A DNA stretch of 64,000 nucleotides from the NCBI GenBank assembly GCA_002345965.1, contig DDTF01000038.1:34845-98844 (forward strand), given 5' to 3'. The DNA is from Flammeovirgaceae bacterium UBA2371 (GTDB lineage: Bacteria; Bacteroidota; Bacteroidia; Cytophagales; Cyclobacteriaceae). Under the pieces are notes generated by a model, which did not search any database, had not been told where the DNA came from, and was given only the letters and a program-made list of their open reading frames with translations. The translations under genes and the position numbers were made by a program. Of the stretch, positions 1 to 7,302 are shown in pieces. How positions within the stretch are numbered: position 1 is the first letter of the stretch; the number at the start of each line of letters is the position of its first letter.

Positions 1-438
1 GAGACGGTTCCATTTTTTGGTTGGATGTATAAGAATCTTCACATCACTGTAGATCGCACAAGGTTAAAAAGTATGTATGCCACTTTAATTAAATCCATGC
101 AAGCCCTCGATGAGGGTAAAAGTCTTACCATATTTATTGAAGGAGGAATTTATACTGACCAACCTCCCAAAATGGCGCGACTAAAAGATGGTGCTTTTCG
201 GGCGGCCATAGAAAAACAAATACCCATTGTACCCGTCACCATTCCTCATAATTGGATACTTTTGCCTGTTGAACCTATGCTATTGAATTGGACCCCCACC
301 TCCATCATTTTTCACGAACCCGTAGAAGTGGCAGGTATGACACTTGACGATATGAGTAGCTTGAAAGAAAAGGTATATCAGGTGATTGACACAGAACTAA
401 GAAAGCAAAACCCAGGAGTATTGAAAGATGAAGATTGA
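1..438 (+). CDS. 1-acyl-sn-glycerol-3-phosphate acyltransferase (PlsC family), 5'-truncated by window edge
   Basis: The reading frame is open from base 1, so only the C-terminal ~145 residues are present; the ATG at 25 is internal. Family members transfer an acyl chain to lysophosphatidic acid at the inner membrane. Visible are a motif-III-like block FIEGG (the family norm is FPEGT), then KDGAFRAAI and PIVPVTI, which match the segment after motif III in PlsC proteins. The catalytic NHx4D motif would lie upstream of the window. The 3' end overlaps gatC by 11 bases, which implies co-transcription. FIEGG instead of FPEGT is a small deviation at the phosphate-binding block. A complete paralogue lies at 21814-22551. 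The family call is fairly firm; the exact substrate is not. Confidence 0.8.
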   Translation, partial: ETVPFFGWMYKNLHITVDRTRLKSMYATLIKSMQALDEGKSLTIFIEGGIYTDQPPKMARLKDGAFRAAIEKQIPIVPVTIPHNWILLPVEPMLLNWTPTSIIFHEPVEVAGMTLDDMSSLKEKVYQVIDTELRKQNPGVLKDED

Positions 439-715
439 CAGCACCACTTTAAACAAGATCGCCCATCTGGCCCGACTCGAAATAAACAAAAAAGATGAAC
501 CTAAAATGTTAGAGGACATGGGCAAAATTCTCGACTTCGTTGATAAACTCAATGAGGTGGACACAGAAGGCATTGAACCCCTTACCACCATGTCGCATGA
601 AACGAATGCATTACGTGATGATGAAGTCAAAATTCAACTAACGAAAGAAGAAGTATTAAAGAATGCTCCAAAAAAGGATGATGACTTCTTCAGAGTACCG
701 AAAGTTTTAGAATAA
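428..715 (+). CDS. gatC: Asp-tRNA(Asn)/Glu-tRNA(Gln) amidotransferase subunit C
   Basis: A 95-residue protein of normal GatC length. GatC bridges GatA and GatB in the amidotransferase that converts misacylated Glu-tRNA(Gln) and Asp-tRNA(Asn) to the correct aminoacyl-tRNAs. The N-terminal KIAHLARLEI helix, the central FVDKLNEVDTEGIEPL block and the C-terminal DDDFFRVPKVLE tail are the conserved GatC signatures. It overlaps the preceding acyltransferase gene by 11 bases. gatA and gatB are not in the window, as is common in Bacteroidota, where gatC stands alone. No terminator is visible in the 27 bases before the convergent GNAT gene. Confidence 0.95.
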   Translation: MKIDSTTLNKIAHLARLEINKKDEPKMLEDMGKILDFVDKLNEVDTEGIEPLTTMSHETNALRDDEVKIQLTKEEVLKNAPKKDDDFFRVPKVLE

Positions 716-742
716 TCAATTAGCTGATTCAACACCTCGTTT

Positions 743-1237
743 TCAGAGTTCCTTATACATTATGTATGCATTGGTCATTCCTAACCTGGGATGCTGAAAG
801 GCATTGGGCACCTCTCCTATTATTTTGAAACCAATTTTCTTCCACAGATTTACTGCCCTCTCATTGGATTTGATTACAATATTGAATTGCATGGCCTGGT
901 AACCTAATTTCTTTGCTTCAGTTAAAGAATATCGTCCAATGAATTCTCCAATTCCTTTGCCACCCTGCCCTGGACTAACCATGTACGATCCATTCGCAAT
1001 GTGTGAGCCCCTGTCCGGCATATTGGGTTTAATGGTAAACGTAGCAACAATCTCATCTTCCAATTGCGCGACATATATCTTCTTATCTGGAGCCAGCCAA
1101 TAGTCTAGCATTTTGTCTTTGGATGAATTGGGATAAAAAACATAGGTTTCTCCCCCAGCTATTACTTCACTAATAATATTCCATATCGCTTCACGATCTT
1201 TTTCTTCAAATGACCTAACCGTCAGATTTTCTCTCAT
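743..1237 (-). CDS. GNAT family N-acetyltransferase
   Basis: 164 residues, a single GNAT domain that would transfer an acetyl group from acetyl-CoA to an amine. The acetyl-CoA pyrophosphate loop QGGKGIG is at residues 91-97. The NERAVNLWKKIGF block at 125-137 is the usual motif B. The N-terminus (RSFEEKDREAIWNII) has the family's first strand-helix unit. The substrate cannot be told from sequence. It runs convergent to gatC and divergent from the large membrane/TPR gene. A TAAATTTG box on the minus strand at 1256-1263 would put its transcript start close upstream of the ATG. Confidence 0.88.
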   Translation of the reverse strand: MRENLTVRSFEEKDREAIWNIISEVIAGGETYVFYPNSSKDKMLDYWLAPDKKIYVAQLEDEIVATFTIKPNMPDRGSHIANGSYMVSPGQGGKGIGEFIGRYSLTEAKKLGYQAMQFNIVIKSNERAVNLWKKIGFKIIGEVPNAFQHPRLGMTNAYIMYKEL

Positions 1238-1255
1238 TTTATCTATTTAGATAAC

Positions 1256-1263
1256 CAAATTTA
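1256..1263 (-). promoter_or_regulatory. Candidate Bacteroidota -7 box for the GNAT gene
   Basis: Reads TAAATTTG on the minus strand, an exact match to the TAnnTTTG consensus, 18 bases upstream of the GNAT ATG. No clear -33 TTTG at the usual spacing. Confidence 0.45.
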
Positions 1264-1283
1264 ATCAATTGCAATTATTGATT
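1263..1283. promoter_or_regulatory. Inverted repeat in divergent promoter region
   Basis: AATCAAT, seven bases, then ATTGATT: perfect 7-base arms between the divergent GNAT and membrane/TPR genes. Its placement is compatible with an operator, but AT-rich palindromes arise by chance easily. Confidence 0.3.
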
Positions 1284-1347
1284 TAGTGGCTCTCCCTTTC
1301 ATTTTCAGTCCCCCCTCTGTAGTTTGCGAGCCAAAAATTACCACCTG

Positions 1348-4300
1348 ATGCACTCTCTTCAATTTTGGAAATCGTGGGCAAAAATCTACAAACATATCGG
1401 AATGGTAATTGGCGGTGCTTTTGTGTTGGCATTGCTATTCTTCTGGTATTCCTGGTTCATATCACCCAACCCCGCATTATCCTGGTTTGACATACAAGAG
1501 CCGGAAGTTACTCAGGTACCTGTTCACAGCTTTCAACAAGGGCTATTGGAGCTCACTATCCATGGCGACAATTATCTGATTTTCGAACGGCTCCTGGGAG
1601 AAAACCTACAACCCAATGTGATGGCAGGCTACATCTTTTTTGGTGTACTAATCATTAGCATGATTATGCTACTCTCCATCATAACCATACTGCCAAGATT
1701 TTGGTACTTATTGGGCATGGGTTTGTTCATCTTATTTATTGTTGGATTCCGAATGGAAATTCTTTCTGTATTTGGTCAACCCAATAAATTATTCACTGCA
1801 ATTACGCTCCTGGTTTACAGTGTTCCTAGTTTCTATTTTCAATTCCTTAAAAGCTCCGTTTCATTTAAAAACAGACTTACTGTTTTCACGATCATCACGA
1901 TCTTGTTAGGAATTGTTATTGCCAATTTCTCATCAGCCACCTATCCTTTCCTTCATCTTTCTGTTACAGGGATTACAGCAGGTATTATCATCAGTATACT
2001 GTTTATATTTATGGTAGCTCATGAAATCCTTGCTTCGTTTGTACTTATTGCAAGCCAATCCGGTAAACAGGGCAAAAGCCTCAATCATTTCTTAATCGTC
2101 AGTGCAATTTACATGGTCAATCTGGCGCTGGCATATTTGCACAAGATTGGATCAATCGATTGGAATTTCATGTATGTCCATTTTTACCTTCTGATATCCC
2201 TATCAGGAATTCTGGGCGTATGGGGCTATAGGCAAAGGCAACCACAATATGAAAAAATCATGGAGGCTGATCCTTTTGGAGTTTACTTCTTTCTAAGCCT
2301 CGGAGCAATTTGTTTTGCTACCATTGGTTTTTTTATTGGCACAGCCAATGACTCCGCATTGGTCACTATCAACGATGCTATCATTTATGGACACATTGGC
2401 TTCGGCATCATCTTTCTTACCTATGTAGCTTCCAATTTCCTGGGAATGCTTGCCGAAAATATTTCCGTTTACAAGATACTTTATAAGCCAAACAGTATGC
2501 CTTATTTTACCTTCCGTTTTGGTGGTATCATTGCGACTCTTGCCTTCGTATTTTATAATACATGGCAGGTGCCTGTACAAAGTGCCTTTAGCGGATATTA
2601 CAATGCTGTTGGAGACCTTTACCAAACCAAGGGTGACAACCGATTCGCTGAAGCATTCTATCAACAAGCGGGTACTTATGGATTCTTAAATCATCATGCC
2701 AACTATGCAATCGCCAATCTTGAGGCCAAAAGAAACTATAACACCGTAAAAGAACGCAACTTTTATAATAGAGCCACAGAAAGAAGGCCAACCGAATTTG
2801 CTTACATCAATTTAAGTCAGACCTATCTGCGCAATGCGCAATGGCTTGAGGCCAGACTTGTACTCAACAAGGCCTTGAAAGACTTTCCTGAAAGTGGAAT
2901 TATAAAAAATTCACTTGGTATTGTCTTTGCCAAACTAAACGTGGTAGACAGCGCCCTTTATTATTTTCAGGCAGCAACTGATCAACGATTAATAAAGGAG
3001 GCAGCAGAAGCTAACTTTATTGGTGTTGCAGCCAAAAACAATTTAGCAGTAAATGCCGACTCGCTTTTTACCCTTATTGCTTCTGACAACATAGGTATAA
3101 AAAGCAATGCACTTGCTTTTGCCAACATACAAGGCACCAAAATCAATATGACTGTTGATTTAAAATCAGATACGGTTTTAAATCTTTTTTCCGCCAACCT
3201 GATCAATAATTACATGCTAAATCATTTGGGAGAACTGGATACAGCATGGATCAGCAAAGTAATTCAGTTAGGTAAAAAGCCATTCAACAAGGATTATAGT
3301 GAATCATTATTATTCACTTCAGCCCTTGCAAGCTATGCAGATGGGCAAATAGGAAAAGCATTTTCATTATTGGAAGAAGTAACAATTGCCAGCCAGAATC
3401 AGGATAAATACAATACCATTCTTGCCATGTGGGGTCTTGAAAATCGAGCACCAATGGACGCAGCATCATTTATCGATTATGTTTTTATTTCAAAATACAG
3501 TGACGCCCTGCCTGTGGCAGCATTAACTTTAACGGAAGCTGGCAGAACTACTGAAGCATTGGTAAGATGGGACAGTTTAAAATCAGAAACCGACTCCAGT
3601 TATTATCAATATGCACTTCAGATGACTCATGCACTTCGTGCTACATCTGATTTGTTGAATAACCTTACAGATGAAGAATTATTCCTCTATTGCAATTACA
3701 GGATACCCTTATCAGATACCATTCGTTTTAATAAAACTTTGAGAATTATAGAAAATGAAGAATTAAAGGCCAGGGCCATTTTAGATCGAAGTCAAAAATT
3801 GTTTGAGCAAGACGAAATTGAAACTGCCTTTAATACTTTCAATAAAATATCAGGACTTAAAATAGCGGACAAGAAATTCTTTCTTCAAATTCAATTATTC
3901 GAACTAGAACTACTTGCGGCAAAGGGAAATTTATTAGCGCTTTCTCAAAAGATGAATCAACCCAACTTTAAATTTCCCAGTCATATGAAAAGTCATCAAA
4001 TCTACTTCAACACTTTGTTGGCTCAAGCAAAAGGCGAGAAATCTTCTCTGGACAAACAATACAGATGGCTAGCAAGTGCCAATCCCTATCTGGAAGAGTC
4101 TATTATTGCAGCAGCCAATTATTTAGGTGAAAAGCAGGCTGATAAATTTGAGAAATATTCTGTTCTTACTGATGCACTTCATGCCAATCCATTCTCCGTA
4201 AAGTTATTGAAGGCCTATAGTTTAGAAGCTGCCAGATTAGGCTTCTCTAATTATGCCAATAGTGCATTAGAAAGATTGCGGCCACTTGTATCTGCTGAAG

Positions 4301-4356
4301 TGATGAGAAAGTTCCTGACAGGCAACCAAAGCACCTTTGCACAAGTAATACGGTAA
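1348..4356 (+). CDS. Large polytopic membrane protein with C-terminal tetratricopeptide repeats
   Basis: About 1002 residues from the ATG at 1348; an in-frame TTG at 1324 would add 8 residues but is a poorer start. The first ~410 residues hold roughly 11-12 hydrophobic segments. They are followed by a soluble region with TPR-like helical pairs (for example AVGDLYQTKGDNRFAEAFYQQ and AYINLSQTYLRNAQWLEARL). The domain order suggests a membrane anchor presenting a large protein-interaction superhelix. Side is not certain; a periplasmic position for the TPRs is plausible because many Asn/Ser/Thr-rich repeats follow the last membrane segment. I do not recognise a named family and assign no activity. 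It is transcribed alone; gcvT downstream has its own promoter-like box. Confidence 0.75.
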   Translation: MHSLQFWKSWAKIYKHIGMVIGGAFVLALLFFWYSWFISPNPALSWFDIQEPEVTQVPVHSFQQGLLELTIHGDNYLIFERLLGENLQPNVMAGYIFFGVLIISMIMLLSIITILPRFWYLLGMGLFILFIVGFRMEILSVFGQPNKLFTAITLLVYSVPSFYFQFLKSSVSFKNRLTVFTIITILLGIVIANFSSATYPFLHLSVTGITAGIIISILFIFMVAHEILASFVLIASQSGKQGKSLNHFLIVSAIYMVNLALAYLHKIGSIDWNFMYVHFYLLISLSGILGVWGYRQRQPQYEKIMEADPFGVYFFLSLGAICFATIGFFIGTANDSALVTINDAIIYGHIGFGIIFLTYVASNFLGMLAENISVYKILYKPNSMPYFTFRFGGIIATLAFVFYNTWQVPVQSAFSGYYNAVGDLYQTKGDNRFAEAFYQQAGTYGFLNHHANYAIANLEAKRNYNTVKERNFYNRATERRPTEFAYINLSQTYLRNAQWLEARLVLNKALKDFPESGIIKNSLGIVFAKLNVVDSALYYFQAATDQRLIKEAAEANFIGVAAKNNLAVNADSLFTLIASDNIGIKSNALAFANIQGTKINMTVDLKSDTVLNLFSANLINNYMLNHLGELDTAWISKVIQLGKKPFNKDYSESLLFTSALASYADGQIGKAFSLLEEVTIASQNQDKYNTILAMWGLENRAPMDAASFIDYVFISKYSDALPVAALTLTEAGRTTEALVRWDSLKSETDSSYYQYALQMTHALRATSDLLNNLTDEELFLYCNYRIPLSDTIRFNKTLRIIENEELKARAILDRSQKLFEQDEIETAFNTFNKISGLKIADKKFFLQIQLFELELLAAKGNLLALSQKMNQPNFKFPSHMKSHQIYFNTLLAQAKGEKSSLDKQYRWLASANPYLEESIIAAANYLGEKQADKFEKYSVLTDALHANPFSVKLLKAYSLEAARLGFSNYANSALERLRPLVSAEVMRKFLTGNQSTFAQVIR

Positions 4357-4395
4357 GTTTTCCCCTTGTTATTCTTCAAGAGTCAAAGAATCTTT

Positions 4396-4403
4396 TAGTT
4401 TTG
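4396..4403 (+). promoter_or_regulatory. Candidate -7 box for gcvT
   Basis: TAGTTTTG, an exact TAnnTTTG match, 20 bases upstream of the gcvT ATG. The nearest TTG upstream (4366-4368) is further away than the usual ~19-base spacing, so the -33 element is weak or absent. Confidence 0.5.
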
Positions 4404-4423
4404 TCGGGGTAATTTTAAATGCC

Positions 4424-5509
4424 ATGGACGAAATAAAAAGAATTCCACTCAACGACATTCACGAAAAATTAGGCGCTAAAATGGTGCCATTTGCAGGATT
4501 TAACATGCCCGTCAGGTATTCTTCAGATCTGGAAGAACATATGACGGTCCGCAATGGAGTTGGCGTATTTGATGTATCCCATATGGGTGAGTTTACCCTG
4601 AAAGGACCCCATGCATTAGATTTGATTCAGCGAGTGACTAGTAATGATGCTGGCAAATTGGTTGATGGCCAGGCGCAATACTCATGCTTGCCTGATGAAA
4701 ATGGTGGAATTGTTGACGACCTGATCGTTTATAAAATAAAAGACAATGATTATTTACTGGTAGTCAATGCTGGGAATATTGATAAAGACTGGAATTGGAT
4801 TTCTAAATTCAATACCAATGGTGTTGACATGAAAAACATTTCCAGCGATATCTGTTTGTTTGCCGTCCAAGGGCCAAAAGCAGTAGGTGTTTTACAAAAA
4901 CTGACAAAAACTGTTCTTTCCGCCATCAAATACTATCACTTTGCTGTGGGAGAATTCGCTGGTGCAGGTGATGTGGTGATGAGCAACACAGGATATACAG
5001 GATCGGGTGGATTTGAAATTTATGTTCATAAAGACAATGCCGAAAAAGTATGGAACGCCATTTTTGAAGCAGGTAAAGATGTAGGCATTAAACCAATTGG
5101 TTTAGGGGCTAGAGATACATTAAGATTAGAAAAAGGATTCTGCTTGTACGGTAATGATATCGATCATTCAACCTCTCCTTTGGAAGCTGGTCTCGGATGG
5201 ATTACTAAATTCACCAAAGACTTTACCAACTCACCAAGTTTGAAAAAACAAAAAGAGACAGGCGTTAAGCGCAAACTTGTTGGATTTAAAATGGTGGATA
5301 AGGGTATTCCTCGTCACGATTATGAAATTAAAAACGCCAAAGGCGATGTGATAGGTAAGGTGACTTCAGGTACCATATCACCAATGCTGGGTATAGGAAT
5401 TGGGCTTGGGTACGTAGCAGTTGATTATAGTAATCCCGGAACAGAAATTTTTATCTCCGTTCGCAACAAGGACATCAAGGCGGAAGTAAGTAAATTGCCC
5501 TTGGTTTAA
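4424..5509 (+). CDS. gcvT: Glycine cleavage system T protein (aminomethyltransferase)
   Basis: 361 residues, the usual bacterial GcvT length. It moves the aminomethyl carbon from lipoylated H protein to tetrahydrofolate, releasing ammonia, in the cytoplasm. Signatures include PFAGFNMPVRY near residue 22, FDVSHMGE near 50, the folate/catalytic loop NGGIVDDLIVY, GYTGSGGFEIY, and the C-terminal barrel with GTISPMLGIGIGLGYV. The other glycine cleavage genes (gcvH, gcvP) are not adjacent, which is typical for Bacteroidota. It is followed 37 bases later by comB in the same direction. Confidence 0.97.
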   Translation: MDEIKRIPLNDIHEKLGAKMVPFAGFNMPVRYSSDLEEHMTVRNGVGVFDVSHMGEFTLKGPHALDLIQRVTSNDAGKLVDGQAQYSCLPDENGGIVDDLIVYKIKDNDYLLVVNAGNIDKDWNWISKFNTNGVDMKNISSDICLFAVQGPKAVGVLQKLTKTVLSAIKYYHFAVGEFAGAGDVVMSNTGYTGSGGFEIYVHKDNAEKVWNAIFEAGKDVGIKPIGLGARDTLRLEKGFCLYGNDIDHSTSPLEAGLGWITKFTKDFTNSPSLKKQKETGVKRKLVGFKMVDKGIPRHDYEIKNAKGDVIGKVTSGTISPMLGIGIGLGYVAVDYSNPGTEIFISVRNKDIKAEVSKLPLV

Positions 5510-5546
5510 TTGGTGATTAATATATCTCCATTCTATTTCTGACAAA

Positions 5547-6251
5547 ATGAAAACAATTGATGTCTGCCTGAGTCCAGAACTCATTCATCTCTATGATGTG
5601 TCGGATAAAACAGTAGTAGTGGTCGATATTTTACGTGCTACCAGCTGTATGGTAACCGCATTTGCCCACGGAGTGGAAAGCATCGTGCCAATAGCCGATG
5701 AAGAAGAATGTGAACGGATGAAATTACAAGGATATGTAATCTCAGGTGAGCGCAATGGTCAAAAGATTCCCGGCTTCGACAAAGGCAACTCTCCTTTTGA
5801 ATACATGGACGAGCATATCAATGGGTTAAAGATCGCATTCACTACCACTAATGGCACCCAGGCCATTGAGAAGTCGAAGGGTGCCAAACAAATTCTAATT
5901 GGTTCCTTTCTTAACCTCTCAGCTATTTCCAGGTATTTATTGATGTCTGATGACAATATCCTTATCGTTTGTGCAGGTTGGAAAGGTAAAATAAATCTGG
6001 AGGACAGCCTTTTTGCAGGTGCCCTGGTAGACAAATTGCGAAAGCACATTGAACCAGATTGTGACGCACCACTTGTAGCTCAGGAACTTTATCTTGCAGC
6101 GAAAGATGATATGTTGAAGTTTCTTAGCGCATCTTCACATGTAAAGCGCTTGAATCGTTTAAATATCCACAAAGACATTTCGTTTTGTCTCACACCAGAT
6201 CAGTATCACGTAATCCCTTCTTTAAAAAAGGGCGAACTACGATTACTTTAA
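5547..6251 (+). CDS. comB: 2-phosphosulfolactate phosphatase (ComB family)
   Basis: 234 residues, a normal ComB length. Characterised ComB removes phosphate from (R)-2-phospho-3-sulfolactate, Mg-dependently, in the cytoplasm. The diagnostic blocks are VVVVDILRATSCMVTAF, GERNGQKIPGFDKGNSP, AFTTTNGTQAI and IVCAGWKGKINLEDSLFAGA. No ComA (phosphosulfolactate synthase) or ComC (sulfolactate dehydrogenase) is seen in the window. In a gliding-type Bacteroidota the product could feed sulfonolipid precursors, but that is inference. Its last 9 bases overlap the convergent MazG-like gene. Confidence 0.88.
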   Translation: MKTIDVCLSPELIHLYDVSDKTVVVVDILRATSCMVTAFAHGVESIVPIADEEECERMKLQGYVISGERNGQKIPGFDKGNSPFEYMDEHINGLKIAFTTTNGTQAIEKSKGAKQILIGSFLNLSAISRYLLMSDDNILIVCAGWKGKINLEDSLFAGALVDKLRKHIEPDCDAPLVAQELYLAAKDDMLKFLSASSHVKRLNRLNIHKDISFCLTPDQYHVIPSLKKGELRLL

Positions 6252-6569
6252 TTTCGGATTTTGATGGTGCCGGTCGCCATCGCGAATGGTTTTCTTTTCC
6301 AAATTTTTCTTGAACGCCTCGGTAAGATTTACGCCTGTCTGATTAGCCAAACATATCAATACCCAAAGTACATCTGCCAGTTCGTCACCAAGATCTTTGT
6401 TTTTGTCTGAATCCTTTTCAGACTGTTCGCCATATCTTCTCGCCATGATGCGCGCCACCTCCCCTACCTCTTCCGTAAGTATAGCGGTATTGGTAAGCTC
6501 GTTGAAATACCTAACCCCTGTGGTTGTAATCCACTGGTCTACCTGATGCTGTGCCTCTTGAATTGTCAT
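6243..6569 (-). CDS. MazG-like nucleotide pyrophosphohydrolase
   Basis: 108 residues, one MazG-type all-alpha domain of the short dimeric/tetrameric kind that hydrolyses nucleoside triphosphates to monophosphate and pyrophosphate (housekeeping of aberrant dNTPs). The metal site EEVGEVARIM provides the ExxE part and LGDELADVLWVL provides the later ExxD part. The C-terminal KNLEKKTIRDGDRHH is typical of the family. Its start lies 2 bases after the stop of the upstream VanX-like gene, so they form a two-gene transcript. The 3' end overlaps comB tail to tail. Confidence 0.85.
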   Translation of the reverse strand: MTIQEAQHQVDQWITTTGVRYFNELTNTAILTEEVGEVARIMARRYGEQSEKDSDKNKDLGDELADVLWVLICLANQTGVNLTEAFKKNLEKKTIRDGDRHHQNPKLK

Positions 6570-6571
6570 AA

Positions 6572-7249
6572 TTATTGATTTACCAATTCTTCAAATTCGA
6601 TATCCATCACTTCAAATTTTTCCCAACCCACAAAATCAAAATGCCACCATTCCGAATCGTACACTTTGAAGCCACGTTTTTCCATTGCATTAATCAGCAC
6701 AGCTCTGTTTTTCACCGCTTCTTTATCTTTCAATGGAAAATTGGGAAACGCCTCCTTTTGAAAAGAATCGTAAGGTGTAGGCATATTCAATTCTTTCTTT
6801 GTTTTGCTGTCAATCAGAGTAAGGTCAATGGCGCAACCTCTGTTGTGTCTTGAGCCTTGATACGGGGAGGCAACGAAAGTGGTATCACCGTAAACCTCAT
6901 AAAACTTTACTGTTGCAGCGTAAGGTCTATACCCGTCATGAATTTTCAATTCAAGTCCCCTTTTTTTCAAATCCGCTTGCACCAAAGCAAGTGCCGCTGC
7001 CACTGGTTTGCGCGCAAAAGCCATGGGCAAGTTGTAAATCACTTCTCCTGTAAAATTATTGGTGGTGGCATATCGGATATCCAATTGTATCCCGGGGATT
7101 ACCTTTTCAAGGTCAACCAACTCTTTTTCTGGGTTTTTAATCACATCCTTTCGATATTGCTCATAATTGGTAGGTGTAAGCCCATATTTATACTGGCCAC
7201 TGGCAGCAAATGACAATAAAAAGAAGATCATCGCAATTAGATTTTTCAT
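6572..7249 (-). CDS. D-alanyl-D-alanine dipeptidase, peptidase M15D (VanX/DdpX family)
   Basis: 225 residues with a signal peptide (MKNLIAMIFFLLSFAASGQ), so it is exported to the periplasm. The family hydrolyses D-Ala-D-Ala, either for cell-wall turnover or, in VanX, for vancomycin resistance. Zinc-ligand blocks SRHNRGCAIDLTL (SxHxxGxAxD) and EWWHFDF (ExxH) are both intact, as is the IRYATTNNFTG segment. No vanH/vanA partners are present, and the signal peptide argues for envelope peptide salvage rather than glycopeptide resistance. Operon partner: the MazG-like gene downstream. Confidence 0.9.
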   Translation of the reverse strand: MKNLIAMIFFLLSFAASGQYKYGLTPTNYEQYRKDVIKNPEKELVDLEKVIPGIQLDIRYATTNNFTGEVIYNLPMAFARKPVAAALALVQADLKKRGLELKIHDGYRPYAATVKFYEVYGDTTFVASPYQGSRHNRGCAIDLTLIDSKTKKELNMPTPYDSFQKEAFPNFPLKDKEAVKNRAVLINAMEKRGFKVYDSEWWHFDFVGWEKFEVMDIEFEELVNQ

Positions 7250-7302
7250 AATAGTATCGTATTGTTTAAAGGTATAATTTTCAGATCAGTTCTAAAAAAT
7301 AT

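Noticed and set aside
6572..7249. VanX-like gene as part of a vancomycin-resistance cassette
   Set aside because: No VanH or VanA ligase is nearby, and a signal peptide places it outside the cytoplasm where VanX normally acts.
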